Assembly: GCA_046566065.1 (NCBI GenBank)
Contig: JBKHXK010000012.1
Span: forward strand, 1 to 64,000
DNA from: MB1-2 sp046566065
Lineage (GTDB): Bacteria; Actinomycetota; CADDZG01; WHSQ01
Length of the DNA stretch: 64,000 nt
Reading direction: 5' to 3'
Numbering within the stretch: position 1 is the stretch's first letter; each line of letters opens with the position of its first letter. Below the pieces are notes generated by a model. It was not told the origin of the DNA. It saw only the letters and a program-made list of their open reading frames with translations, and did not search any database. Below, one piece after another: positions 1 to 7,796 of the stretch. Made by a program: the position numbers and the translations under genes.

Positions 1-155
1 ACGGCTGCTTGGTTGAAGAAGGTGCACCGACCCTGAAGGTCAAGGCCGTAGATGCCCTCACCGGTCGAATCGAGCAACAGCCTCAACTGCGAGGAGAGCT
101 CGCTCTCTCGCGCCAGGAGCTCGGACAGGCCCTCAGTCTTCCTCCCCAGCTTCAT
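1..155 (-). CDS. PAS-domain sensor protein, N-terminal fragment
   Basis: Amino-terminal 51 residues of a protein that runs off the left edge of the window. It opens with a short charged helix (MKLGRKTEGLSELLAR) and continues with LLLDSTGEGIYGLDLQG and then FFNQAA, the usual opening of a PAS domain in bacterial sensors. The ATG at 155 lies 23 bases past the stop of the response-regulator gene on the same strand, so the two probably share a transcript. The whole protein is likely a histidine kinase or other PAS-coupled output protein, but no output domain is visible. No signal peptide or membrane segment is seen in this part. Confidence 0.7.
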   Translation of the reverse strand, partial: MKLGRKTEGLSELLARESELSSQLRLLLDSTGEGIYGLDLQGRCTFFNQAA

Positions 156-178
156 GCGCTAGCTCCTCCAGGCTCCGA

Positions 179-631
179 TCAGGCCGATCGGTGACGGCGC
201 AGCTCGAAGTTGGCTCGTCGTCTCTCCATCGCCTCGGTGACAACGGCAAGGAACTCCTCGCGGTCCAGAGGCTTGGCGAGCACCGCGGACGCCCCCGCTC
301 GGATCAAGGCGTCGATACCTTCGGGCAGGACGAAGCCGGTGACGACGACCGACGAGGTGTCCGGGTAGTTGTCCGAGACGTAACGCACCAGCTCGATGCC
401 GTCTTCTTCGAACATGCGCAGATCGGTGACGAGAAGGCCGAAGGCCCGCGCTCGCAACTGCTGCTTCGCTTCGCGCGTGCTGGCGGCGCCGGAACACTCA
501 TAGCCCTGCTTGCGCAAGATGCGGATCATGAGCATCCGCTGATTCATGTCATCGTCGACTACGAGCACCGAGTTGCTGCCCGGATCTTCCGGGAGCACGC
601 CCGGCATCCCGATCAGCTCGTGGATGTCCAT
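179..631 (-). CDS. Single-domain response regulator (receiver)
   Basis: A 150-residue stand-alone receiver domain. After about 20 residues the fold starts with SVLVVDDD (acidic pocket). The phospho-acceptor Asp is in LLVTDLRM, the conserved Thr in VVVTGF and the Lys in VLAKPLD, so all catalytic residues are present. No DNA-binding or enzymatic output domain follows; only a basic tail (ERRRANFELRRHRSA) remains. The start is set by a good ribosome site, GGGAGGA 7 bases before the ATG at 631. The PAS sensor gene follows 23 bases downstream and is the natural partner. The protein would act as a phosphorelay intermediate or CheY-like switch; the target is unknown. Confidence 0.85.
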   Translation of the reverse strand: MDIHELIGMPGVLPEDPGSNSVLVVDDDMNQRMLMIRILRKQGYECSGAASTREAKQQLRARAFGLLVTDLRMFEEDGIELVRYVSDNYPDTSSVVVTGFVLPEGIDALIRAGASAVLAKPLDREEFLAVVTEAMERRRANFELRRHRSA

Positions 632-798
632 CTTCGTTTCCTCCCAGTTCAGACAACCTTTGAAGCCTCGTTCAACTATCGGAGAAAGGATGCGCCTCGC
701 ACAGAGCCGGTTCGGATGGTTCTGTTTCTAGGGATGCTGTCCGAAATGCCCCCTGCTAGGAAGGGTGTCGTAACGAGTCCCCCACGCGGGCTCTTAGG

Positions 799-1455
799 GT
801 GCGGATCGTGACTGCCACCGGGCTACTGGGCGCGATCGGCACCGTCATCGGGCTGACGCGGGCCTTGCCGCAGCTGCTCCGGCTCCTGAGAACCAGGGAC
901 GCACACGGGGTCTCGCTGGACTCCGCGGTGACGATCAGCGTCGTCAGCTACGCCTGGGCGGGCTACGGCCTCGCGACGGATCAGCTGGCGGTCGCCGTAG
1001 CCAGCGGGCTGAACGCCACCGTGTTCCTCTTCATCGCTCTCCTTTCGGTGGCCCTCGGCCGGAGCCCGTCCGAGCTGAGAGCCGCCCCCATATGGCTCGT
1101 GGTCGCCGTGACGGCCGCCGCGATCGGTGGCTCCCAGGGTCTCGGCGTGGTTCTGGTGGCCAGCGCGCTGATCGCCAACCTGCCTCAGGTCCTGGTCGCC
1201 TACCGAGAGAGTGACCTGACCGGCCTGTCCCCCTCTACCTGGGCCCTGACCGCCTCGGACGGAGCCGTGTGGACGGCCTACGGGCTGATCACGGGAGACG
1301 TGCCGATCCTGGTGAACAACGTGTTCCAGCTGTCCACCGCGTTAGCCATCCTGGCTCGCCGACTCGCCTGGGGGGCGAGGCATCGTTCCACAGGCCACGA
1401 GCGCTCGGTGGAACCCGTGGGGGCGCACCAGGCCCCCTCCGATGACTCGGCTTAG
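799..1455 (+). CDS. PQ-loop repeat (SWEET-like) membrane protein
   Basis: A 218-residue integral membrane protein with two PQ-loop motifs: RALPQLLRLLRTRDAHGVSL near residues 22-41 and ANLPQVLVAYRESDLTGLSP near residues 125-145. Each sits in a three-helix unit, with a linking helix between them, which is the SWEET/MtN3 layout rather than the single-unit bacterial SemiSWEET. Proteins of this fold carry sugars or amino acids down their gradient; the substrate here cannot be told. The last 30 residues are hydrophilic and low in complexity. The start is GTG at 799; another GTG at 808 is possible. It stands alone: divergent receiver gene on the left, tRNA-Cys on the right. Confidence 0.75.
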   Translation: MRIVTATGLLGAIGTVIGLTRALPQLLRLLRTRDAHGVSLDSAVTISVVSYAWAGYGLATDQLAVAVASGLNATVFLFIALLSVALGRSPSELRAAPIWLVVAVTAAAIGGSQGLGVVLVASALIANLPQVLVAYRESDLTGLSPSTWALTASDGAVWTAYGLITGDVPILVNNVFQLSTALAILARRLAWGARHRSTGHERSVEPVGAHQAPSDDSA

Positions 1456-1487
1456 ATCGTGGCGTCGAGCCTCGACGCGCCGATCGG

Positions 1488-1562
1488 TGGAGGCGGCGAG
1501 CGGAATCGAACCGCTGTACAGGGCTTTGCAGGCCCTTGCCTAAACCACTCGGCCACGCCGCC
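1488..1562 (-). tRNA. tRNA-Cys (GCA)
   Basis: 75 nt including an encoded CCA. Acceptor stem GGCGGCG pairs with CGCCGCC, the discriminator base is U as expected for tRNA-Cys, and the anticodon loop TGCAAAG gives anticodon GCA. The T arm carries GGTTCGATTCC and the D arm GGCCGAGTGG. It reads leftward between the PQ-loop gene and bioY. I see no neighbouring integrase or direct repeat that would make it an insertion site. Confidence 0.95.
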
Positions 1563-1651
1563 AGCGGAAGCCGCAGGATAAACGCGGCGACCGCCACCAA
1601 GAGATCTCCCTCGCTATGCTTCCGCCACCCGACGACGAAAAGGAGACGAAC

Positions 1652-2239
1652 GTGTCCGCATTGGCGCAGGCCGTTGCGCGTAGAGAGACGGCGAGATTGC
1701 CCTGGGTGACCGACGTGGCTCTGGTCGTGGCCGGAAGTGTCTTGATGGCGCTGCTGGCTCAACTCGAGGTGAAGTTGCCCCTCACGCCCGTGCCGGTCAC
1801 GGGACAGACCCTCGGCGTGCTGCTCGTCGGAGGCGCACTCGGCAGTGTGCTCGCGGGCGCGGCGCTGCTTCTGTATCTGGCTTGGGGCGCCATCGGACTC
1901 CCTGTCTACGCGGGGGGCGAGTCCGGGATCGAGTACCTCGGTTTCGGCACCCCCAGCGCGGGCTACCTCTGGGGCATGGTGATCGCGGCAGTCCTGATCG
2001 GATGGCTAGCCGAGAAGCGCTGGGATCGCGGCGTCGGTAGCGCGATCGGAGCTTTCCTGTTGGGCGAGATCGTCATCTTCACGATCGGCGTGGGGTGGCT
2101 GGCCAACTCGATCGGCGTCCCCGTGGAGAAAGCTCTCGAGCTAGGCCTCTACCCCTTCGTGGTGGGCGACATCCTGAAGGTCCTGCTCGCGGCCGGGGCG
2201 TTCCCACTGCTGTGGCGCCTGCTGAAGCGCGAGCGGTAG
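1652..2239 (+). CDS. bioY: BioY biotin transporter S component
   Basis: A 195-residue polytopic membrane protein of the BioY family, the substrate-binding component of ECF-type biotin importers. Family hallmarks include LTPVPVTGQTLGVLLVGG near the N terminus, the glycine-rich GLPVYAGG, and GTPSAGYLWGM. I place the start at GTG 1652 because AGGAG (1641-1645) lies 6 bases upstream; an in-frame ATG at 1616 has no such site. No ECF ATPase or T component lies beside it, so it either works alone, as some BioY proteins do, or borrows a shared energising module encoded elsewhere. No biotin operator could be recognised. Confidence 0.92.
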   Translation: MSALAQAVARRETARLPWVTDVALVVAGSVLMALLAQLEVKLPLTPVPVTGQTLGVLLVGGALGSVLAGAALLLYLAWGAIGLPVYAGGESGIEYLGFGTPSAGYLWGMVIAAVLIGWLAEKRWDRGVGSAIGAFLLGEIVIFTIGVGWLANSIGVPVEKALELGLYPFVVGDILKVLLAAGAFPLLWRLLKRER

Positions 2240-2305
2240 CAGACACACGGTCTTAGGCGGGAGTTAGCAGCTCCACATCTGACAGCCGCTTCTTCCAGAG
2301 AACCC

Positions 2306-2749
2306 TCAGGAGCGGTCGCCTGCCGCCCTAGTGAGCGGCAAGCCGAACCAGAGCCAGGCCAGGATCAAGGCCATCGCGCCCGTGACCAGAGCGCTGAGGT
2401 TGCTGTAGAGGAAGTCGGTGATGAAGAACACGACGCAGGCGATCGCCAGAGCGAGAGAGGCCGTGCCCGCGATCGTCAGTCTGTTGGACGTGATGAGCAT
2501 CTGCTCCTTGTCCTTGGCCCTCCACCGGAGCCGGTGGTATGAGGTCGGTGAGATCAGGAACGCGGTCGCAAGCGCCGTGAAGATGAATGCAGCGAAGTAG
2601 ACGGCCTTCTGGGTGGATGTGACCTTCGTGAATCCCTGGCTGAAGGGGACGACCAGAAGGAACGCGAACAGGACCTGGACGCCGGGCAGCGCGACCCGAA
2701 GCTCGTTGAGTAGCTCGATCAGCTCCCGGTCCTGCTTCGTCTCGGCCAT
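2306..2749 (-). CDS. DUF6328 family membrane protein
   Basis: A 147-residue membrane protein with four predicted membrane segments. The N-terminal ELRVALPGVQVLFAFLLVVP followed by a phenylalanine-rich first helix, and the cytosolic SYHRLRWRAKDKEQM loop between the second and third helices, match the DUF6328 family, which is common in actinobacteria and of unknown function. It starts 9 bases after the stop of the PHP-domain gene on the same strand and is probably cotranscribed with it. Nothing in the sequence links the two biochemically. Confidence 0.75.
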   Translation of the reverse strand: MAETKQDRELIELLNELRVALPGVQVLFAFLLVVPFSQGFTKVTSTQKAVYFAAFIFTALATAFLISPTSYHRLRWRAKDKEQMLITSNRLTIAGTASLALAIACVVFFITDFLYSNLSALVTGAMALILAWLWFGLPLTRAAGDRS

Positions 2750-2758
2750 GACAGAACC

Positions 2759-3802
2759 CTAGACCGCGCGCTTCAAAGATCCGGTCCACGCTAGCAATCC
2801 GTCGTAGGACATGAAGTTGATGATGCGATCGGCGGAGATGCCCGCCCGGATGGCGGCCGCGCATCCGATCTCGATCTGGTGCATCTCGGCCGGACTGTGC
2901 GCGTCCGTTCCGATCGATACCCGGCAGCCCGTCTCTGCGGCGAGACGAAGGAGCTCGACGTTCAGGTCCTGTCGATGCGAGTGAGAGTTGATCTCGACAG
3001 CCTTGTCGAGATCCCTTGCCTCCTCGAACACGCGGCCCCAGTCGGCAGAAAGGCCCAGACGGAAGTTGTACATCCGACAACGCGGGTGCCCCAGCACGTG
3101 CACGTGGGGGTTCCTGAGGTTCAAGAGGTAACGCTCCGTCTGGTCCTCCTTGATGCGGAGCTTGGAGTGGAAGGAACCCAGCACCAGGTCGAGCTGGTCG
3201 AGTGCTTCGGGCTCCATGTCCCCTTCGCCCTCCGGGCTGATGTTCATTTCGACCGCCTTCAACACGCGGAACTCCGCATCGCCTCTCTCCATCTCGTCGT
3301 TCAGGGCATCGATCTCGGCGATCTGTTGAGCGAGCACTTCCTCTGACATACCTCCAGCGATCTTCAGTCCCTTGGTGTGGTCGGTGATCGCGATGTACTC
3401 GTAATCGAGTGCGATGGCCTCGATCGCCATCTCTTTCACCGAAACCCCGCCGTCGCTATACGTCGTGTGCATCTGCAGGTCACCTTTCAGTTGCCTGCGG
3501 AAGTCGGGAGCCTCCTGCAGCGTCTTGCGAGCGGAAGCGAGGCTCATGAAATCCGCCCGCAGGGCCGGCGGATCGGGGATCTCGGGGGGATCGTCCAGCC
3601 ACTCGTGGATCTGACGGGCGACCCACGGACCGACCGCCGGCAGATCCTTCAGAGACCTGCCGTCCGCGACGATGTCGGCCGCTTCCTCGGGCCACCCGTA
3701 CGCCTTGCGGGAAGCGCGCCGGGCCGCCTTCTGTTTGTTGCCCTCATGCTCGTCTGAGAGGTGAGCGAGGAGCTCGGCGATCTGCTCGTTGGTCAGGCTC
3801 AT
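2759..3802 (-). CDS. PHP-domain phosphoesterase with N-terminal helix-hairpin-helix region
   Basis: A 347-residue protein like the C-terminal half of bacterial family X DNA polymerases. Residues ~1-100 contain a helix-hairpin-helix-like stretch (LKDLPAVGPWVARQIHEWL). The PHP metal site follows: LQMHTTYSDGG, ITDHTKG, EMNISPEG, LGSFHS, VLGHPRC and IGTDAHS, so the His/Asp ligand set is complete. No nucleotidyltransferase domain is present. Known relatives act as metal-dependent 3'-phosphatases or exonucleases in DNA repair. The start is ATG 3802; the frame remains open to 3934 but would then overlap the ligase gene. It is divergent from the DNA ligase gene with only 17 bases between start codons, which suggests a shared repair role. 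Confidence 0.85.
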   Translation of the reverse strand: MSLTNEQIAELLAHLSDEHEGNKQKAARRASRKAYGWPEEAADIVADGRSLKDLPAVGPWVARQIHEWLDDPPEIPDPPALRADFMSLASARKTLQEAPDFRRQLKGDLQMHTTYSDGGVSVKEMAIEAIALDYEYIAITDHTKGLKIAGGMSEEVLAQQIAEIDALNDEMERGDAEFRVLKAVEMNISPEGEGDMEPEALDQLDLVLGSFHSKLRIKEDQTERYLLNLRNPHVHVLGHPRCRMYNFRLGLSADWGRVFEEARDLDKAVEINSHSHRQDLNVELLRLAAETGCRVSIGTDAHSPAEMHQIEIGCAAAIRAGISADRIINFMSYDGLLAWTGSLKRAV

Positions 3803-3819
3803 GCCGCGATGATGTACCC

Positions 3820-4896
3820 ATGACGCTCCCCTTCCAGCCCCCGCTCGAGCCGATGCTCGCGAAGGTCTCGAAGGAGATCCCGACCGACGGCTGGCTCTAC
3901 GAGCCCAAGTGGGACGGGTTCCGGGCCATCGCATTCAAGGACGGCGATGACGTCACGATCGTCAGCCGGGACCGCAAGCCACTCAACCGCTACTTCCCCG
4001 AGCTGGTCGAGCTCCTGAGGAACGACCTGCCCGAGGATTGCGTCGTCGATGGCGAGATAGTGATCCCCGGACCGCACGGTCTGGACTTCGAAGCTCTGCT
4101 CCTGCGGATCCATCCCGCGGAGTCACGCGTGAAGAAGCTCGCCGGTGAGTCGCCCTCCAGCTTCGTGGCCTTCGACCTGCTGGCTCGCGGCTCCGAGGAC
4201 CTGCGAGAGACCGATCTGAGCGAACGTCGCTCCTTGCTGGAAGACGTGCTCGCAGATGCCGTCGAACTGCCCGCGGGCAGCACGCGCTCGGGACGGGGGT
4301 TGGAGAGAGACGTGATCCAGGCACTTGCCGGCGGATCGAAGCTTGCCCTTACCCCTCAGACCGACGACCCCAAGCTCGCCGCCGTGTGGTTCAAGGTGTT
4401 CGAGGGAGCGGGTCTCGACGGTGTGATCGCCAAGAAGCACGACCAGAAGTACCGCCCCGGTCAGCGCGTCATGTTGAAGATCAAACATGTCCGCACGGCG
4501 GACTGCGTCGTCGGCGGATACCGCTTGAACAAGACCGAAGACGGCGTCGGCTCGCTGCTGCTGGGTCTCTATGACGATTCCGGCGTCCTGCACTACGTAG
4601 GTCACACCTCTTCGTTCAAAGCCCCCGTACGGCGCGAGCTCCTGCAGGAGTTCTCCGCGCTACAAGGCGGAGAGAGCTTCGGTCGCGGCCGAACCCCGGG
4701 GGGGCCGAGTCGCTGGACGGGCGCACAAGGAGCGAACTGGGTTCAGGTAGAGCCGAGCCGCGTCTGCGAGGTCTCCTACGACCACCTGCAGGGCAACCGC
4801 TTCCGCCACGCTGCCACGTTCAAGAGATGGCGCCCGGACAAACCTCCCCGCGACTGCACCTTCGAGCAGATCCTCCCCGACGCCCGCCGCCGTTAG
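3820..4896 (+). CDS. ligC: ATP-dependent DNA ligase (LigC-type)
   Basis: A 358-residue ATP-dependent DNA ligase of the short actinobacterial LigC class: nucleotidyltransferase domain plus OB-fold and no polymerase or nuclease domain. The adenylated lysine is in motif I, EPKWDGFRA (about residue 30). Motif III is around CVVDGEIV, motif IV in GLDGVIAKKHD and motif V in VMLKIKHVRTADCVVGG. The C terminus (EVSYDHLQGNRFRHAATFKRWRP) is the usual OB-fold end. Such ligases seal nicks in base-excision and gap repair beside the NAD-dependent LigA. Divergent from the PHP gene 17 bases away; the last 4 bases overlap the convergent TetR gene. No Shine-Dalgarno is visible, so a leaderless transcript is likely. 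Confidence 0.9.
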   Translation: MTLPFQPPLEPMLAKVSKEIPTDGWLYEPKWDGFRAIAFKDGDDVTIVSRDRKPLNRYFPELVELLRNDLPEDCVVDGEIVIPGPHGLDFEALLLRIHPAESRVKKLAGESPSSFVAFDLLARGSEDLRETDLSERRSLLEDVLADAVELPAGSTRSGRGLERDVIQALAGGSKLALTPQTDDPKLAAVWFKVFEGAGLDGVIAKKHDQKYRPGQRVMLKIKHVRTADCVVGGYRLNKTEDGVGSLLLGLYDDSGVLHYVGHTSSFKAPVRRELLQEFSALQGGESFGRGRTPGGPSRWTGAQGANWVQVEPSRVCEVSYDHLQGNRFRHAATFKRWRPDKPPRDCTFEQILPDARRR

Positions 4897-5468
4897 ATCT
4901 GGGCTACGACCTCGAATCCACGCCGCAGTCTGGCGACCAGAGCCTCCTGGCCATCCGACAGCACCCACTCCTCTACGACGGTCTGGACGACGGCGATCCC
5001 GACCGCGGCCGCGAGGAGATCCGTCTCGGTCGCCTCGTGGCGACCCGCGCGGGCGGCCAGGGCCTCGGCCAGCCGCCGGCGCCAGACCCGGGAGATCTCT
5101 GCTGCCCGGCTACGCAGCTCGAACGTCGAAGTCATGGCGCGCTGCTGAGCCAGGACCTGATCGCCTTCTCCGACCTCCTCCGCCAGCGCGATGACCGCGT
5201 CTCCGAAGGCCCGCAGCGGGCCCTTGTCCGGAGGCTGGCGGAGGAGCGCCTCCCGGAGACGCTCGCCCGACTCATCGGCCTCGGAGAAAAGCACGCCCTC
5301 CTTCGACCCGAAATAGCGGACGAAGGTCCTGCGCGAGACGTTGGCGGCATCCGCGATGTCATCCACCGAGGTCGCCCCGTAGCCCCTCTCGTTGAACAAT
5401 CGGATCGCGGCAGCCTGCAGGGCTAGCTTGGTCTGCTCGCGCTTGCGCTCTCTCAGCGAGTCCGCCAT
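4893..5468 (-). CDS. TetR/AcrR family transcriptional regulator
   Basis: A 191-residue TetR-type repressor. Residues ~10-57 form the DNA-binding domain: KLALQAAAIRLFNERGYGATSVDDIADAANVS then RRTFVRYFGSKEGVLF, the canonical TetR helix-turn-helix with its tyrosine-phenylalanine signature. The remaining ~130 residues are a helical ligand-binding and dimerisation domain whose ligand cannot be inferred. It faces away from the GGDEF-EAL gene across a 194-base gap that holds a palindrome 12 bases upstream of its own start, so autoregulation and control of the diguanylate cyclase gene are both possible. Confidence 0.9.
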   Translation of the reverse strand: MADSLRERKREQTKLALQAAAIRLFNERGYGATSVDDIADAANVSRRTFVRYFGSKEGVLFSEADESGERLREALLRQPPDKGPLRAFGDAVIALAEEVGEGDQVLAQQRAMTSTFELRSRAAEISRVWRRRLAEALAARAGRHEATETDLLAAAVGIAVVQTVVEEWVLSDGQEALVARLRRGFEVVAQI

Positions 5469-5479
5469 CCGCCCAACTT

Positions 5480-5495
5480 AGTGTCGATTGGCACT
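5480..5495. promoter_or_regulatory. Candidate TetR operator (imperfect palindrome)
   Basis: AGTGTCGATTGGCACT is an imperfect 16-base palindrome (12 of 16 positions symmetric, with perfect outer arms AGTG/CACT). It lies 12-27 bases upstream of the tetR start codon, in the divergent gap before the GGDEF-EAL gene, which is a usual place for an autoregulatory TetR site. The assignment rests on position and symmetry only. Confidence 0.35.
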
Positions 5496-5616
5496 TCCTG
5501 GAAGTGACTTCACCCACTCTTTGCCGATGGCACCTCGGGTGTCAGGTCACCCGACCCGAGGCACATCTACGCACAAGCACGTACTAGTGCTATCGCGCAC
5601 AACTGCCGACAATCAA

Positions 5617-5640
5617 GACAGAGGCAACCTGGCCTCTGTC
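5617..5640 (+). promoter_or_regulatory. Leader hairpin upstream of the GGDEF-EAL gene
   Basis: A perfect 9-base-pair inverted repeat, GACAGAGGC (5617-5625) and GCCTCTGTC (5632-5640), with a 6-base loop and TTTCC directly after. It lies 22 bases before the start codon of the diguanylate cyclase gene. It could be an attenuator-like stem, a processing site or an operator. It does not resemble a c-di-GMP riboswitch as far as I can see. A smaller inverted repeat, AGCAC/GTGCT, lies near 5578-5592. Confidence 0.4.
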
Positions 5641-5662
5641 TTTCCATACCCGGAGTCGAAAG

Positions 5663-7600
5663 ATGAAGAAGATGAGCCTCCTCACCAAGTTCGGGCTCAT
5701 CAGCATGCTCCCGATCGTGGCCTTAGGGCTGGTGCTCTCTCACATCCTGGAGGGCTTCGTGCGCGACCGGGCCATCCTGACTGCCCGCCAGAGCATCGAG
5801 GCGGCGGCTCGCGTCGGCGTGCAACCGCTGATCCGCGACCAAGACCTGAGCGAGGGTTTCAGCGAGCTCGAGTACGAGAGGTTGGACACGCTTCTCCATG
5901 GAGAGGCGCTGCTCGATGGAGCGGCCGGCGGGTACAAGATCTTTAACCGCGACCTCGAGGTCGTCTACTCGGCCGACCGATCCGAGCTGGGCAGCGACGG
6001 CCACGGTGAGCACTTGACCGCGGCTCTCGCCGGACGGACGACGGCGACCGTGCGCACGGGCTCGCTCGAAGGTGAAGAGGTGCGCCAGCTCTACGTGTTC
6101 GTGCCCGTGCAGACGAGAGACGGCCCCAACGCGGTGGTGCAGATCGCCCTCCCCTACGAACCGATCGCCCGGGCCATCGAGACCGATGCCCGGCAGCTGC
6201 AGGGTGTGCTGCTCGCGGGTCTCCTGCTGCTCTATCTCGCGCTGTTCAGGATCGTGGCCGACGCCTCTCGTCGTCTTCGGAAACAGGCGAAGGTGAACGA
6301 GTATCAGGCGTTCCATGACGTGCTGACGGGTCTTGCCAACCGGGGCTTGTTCCGGGATCGCGTGCAACAAGCGGTCCGGGAAGGTGAGCGAGAGAACCGG
6401 CTGGTCGCACTCATGCTTATGGACCTCGACCGGTTCAAAGAGATCAACGACACCCTCGGGCACCACAAAGGTGACCTAGTGCTGCAACAGGTCTCCGGAC
6501 GCTTGAACGAGGTCCTGCGAGATACCGACACCGTGGCTCGACTCGGCGGGGACGAGTTCGCAGTCTTGCTCCCACACATACCGGACCCGGCCGCTGCTCT
6601 GCACGTCGCCGACAAGATCCAGATCGCTCTTCGCCAGCCCTTCGTGATCGAAGGCTTGGCTCTAGACGTCCGCGCCAGCATCGGGGTTTCGTTCTTCCCG
6701 GGTCACGGAGACGACGTGGATCTCTTGCTCCAGAGAGCGGATGTTGCGATGTATCTCGCCAAAGCAGCGAACAGCGGGTGCGAGGTCTACGCCGCGGAAC
6801 GGGATCAATACAGCGCCAGCAGACTCGCCCTGGCCACCGAGCTCCGGCGCGCCATGGACGGTGAAGAATTCGTTCTGTTCTATCAACCGAAGGTCGATCT
6901 GCGGACGGGCGAGACGGTCGTCGTCGAAGCGCTGTGCCGATGGGATCACCCGACGCGAGGCATGATCCCGCCGAGCGAGTTCATCCCCCTCGCCGAGCAC
7001 ACCGGCCTCATCGAACCGCTGACGATGTACGTGCTCGACAAGGCGCTACGTCAGGTCCGTCAATGGCGTGAGCAGGGCGTGGACCTCACGGTCGCCGTGA
7101 ACATGTCCCCCCGCAACCTCTTGGACCTCAACTTCCCGGATCACGTCGAAACACTGCTGAAGAAATGGCAGCTCCCTCCCGGAGCCCTCCAGCTCGAGAT
7201 CACCGAGAGCACACTGGTCGCGGATCCCACCCGCGCCATGGCGATCCTGTCGCGGTTGAACCAGATCCGCGTCGAGATGTCGATCGACGACTTCGGCACG
7301 GGCTACTCCTCCCTAGGCCACCTGCGCAAGCTGCCGGTCAAGGAGTTGAAGATCGACAAGTCCTTCGTGCTGAACATGGGGATCGACGAGAGCGACGCGA
7401 TCATCGTCCGATCAACCATCGATCTGGGACGCAACCTCGGACTTCGGGTCGTAGCGGAGGGAGTCGAGACGGCGGAGATATGGCGACAGTTGGTCCGCCT
7501 CGGCTGCGACTACGCGCAGGGCTACTACCAGAGCCGGCCCATGCCGGCGGAAGAGATGCCGCGCTGGCTCAGCCTGTCGCAGCCGAGATGGCCGCTCTAG
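5663..7600 (+). CDS. Membrane diguanylate cyclase/phosphodiesterase (GGDEF-EAL)
   Basis: A 645-residue bifunctional c-di-GMP enzyme. A membrane segment at residues ~8-28 and a second at ~182-200 bracket an extracytoplasmic sensor region of about 150 residues (a CHASE/double-Cache-like fold is possible). A GGDEF domain follows, with the intact active site RLGGDEF at 295-299, then an EAL domain with VEALCRW at 422-424 and the catalytic loop DDFGTGYSSLGHL plus LKIDKSFV. Because both active sites look complete, the net activity cannot be predicted; one may serve only as a regulatory GTP-binding site. No inhibitory RxxD site is obvious. The 3' end overlaps a small convergent gene by 4 bases. Confidence 0.93.
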   Translation: MKKMSLLTKFGLISMLPIVALGLVLSHILEGFVRDRAILTARQSIEAAARVGVQPLIRDQDLSEGFSELEYERLDTLLHGEALLDGAAGGYKIFNRDLEVVYSADRSELGSDGHGEHLTAALAGRTTATVRTGSLEGEEVRQLYVFVPVQTRDGPNAVVQIALPYEPIARAIETDARQLQGVLLAGLLLLYLALFRIVADASRRLRKQAKVNEYQAFHDVLTGLANRGLFRDRVQQAVREGERENRLVALMLMDLDRFKEINDTLGHHKGDLVLQQVSGRLNEVLRDTDTVARLGGDEFAVLLPHIPDPAAALHVADKIQIALRQPFVIEGLALDVRASIGVSFFPGHGDDVDLLLQRADVAMYLAKAANSGCEVYAAERDQYSASRLALATELRRAMDGEEFVLFYQPKVDLRTGETVVVEALCRWDHPTRGMIPPSEFIPLAEHTGLIEPLTMYVLDKALRQVRQWREQGVDLTVAVNMSPRNLLDLNFPDHVETLLKKWQLPPGALQLEITESTLVADPTRAMAILSRLNQIRVEMSIDDFGTGYSSLGHLRKLPVKELKIDKSFVLNMGIDESDAIIVRSTIDLGRNLGLRVVAEGVETAEIWRQLVRLGCDYAQGYYQSRPMPAEEMPRWLSLSQPRWPL

Positions 7601-7755
7601 GAGTCTTTCGACCCTTCCTCGTCGACCACTTCGTCGAACTCGCTCGTTCCGCCGAGTGAGGTGTCGGTCGGTTCGTCGACACTGACGTTGCCCGGCCCCT
7701 CGGCTGCCGCCTCGGAGGCCTCGGCGTCTTGTCCCTGACCCTTGTCTTCGATCAT
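7597..7755 (-). CDS. Small acidic protein downstream of a histidine kinase
   Basis: A 52-residue, strongly acidic protein (MIEDKGQGQDAEASEAAAEG at the start, FDEVVDEEGSKDS at the end) with no hydrophobic core and probably disordered. The start at 7755 is supported by an AGGGGG ribosome site 5 bases upstream. It lies 41 bases after the histidine kinase gene, on the same strand, as the last member of the yjbQ, regulator, kinase run. I do not recognise a family; a regulatory or chaperone-like tail peptide is conceivable. It may not be a real gene, although the ribosome site and the convergent end overlap argue for it. Confidence 0.45.
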   Translation of the reverse strand: MIEDKGQGQDAEASEAAAEGPGNVSVDEPTDTSLGGTSEFDEVVDEEGSKDS

Positions 7756-7796
7756 CTTGTCCCCCTGTCGTTGGTCGCTGGGGCCCCAGTATGCAG

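Noticed and set aside
5480..5662. c-di-GMP riboswitch upstream of the GGDEF-EAL gene
   Set aside because: The leader has only two short hairpins and lacks the conserved GEMM-type core that I would expect.
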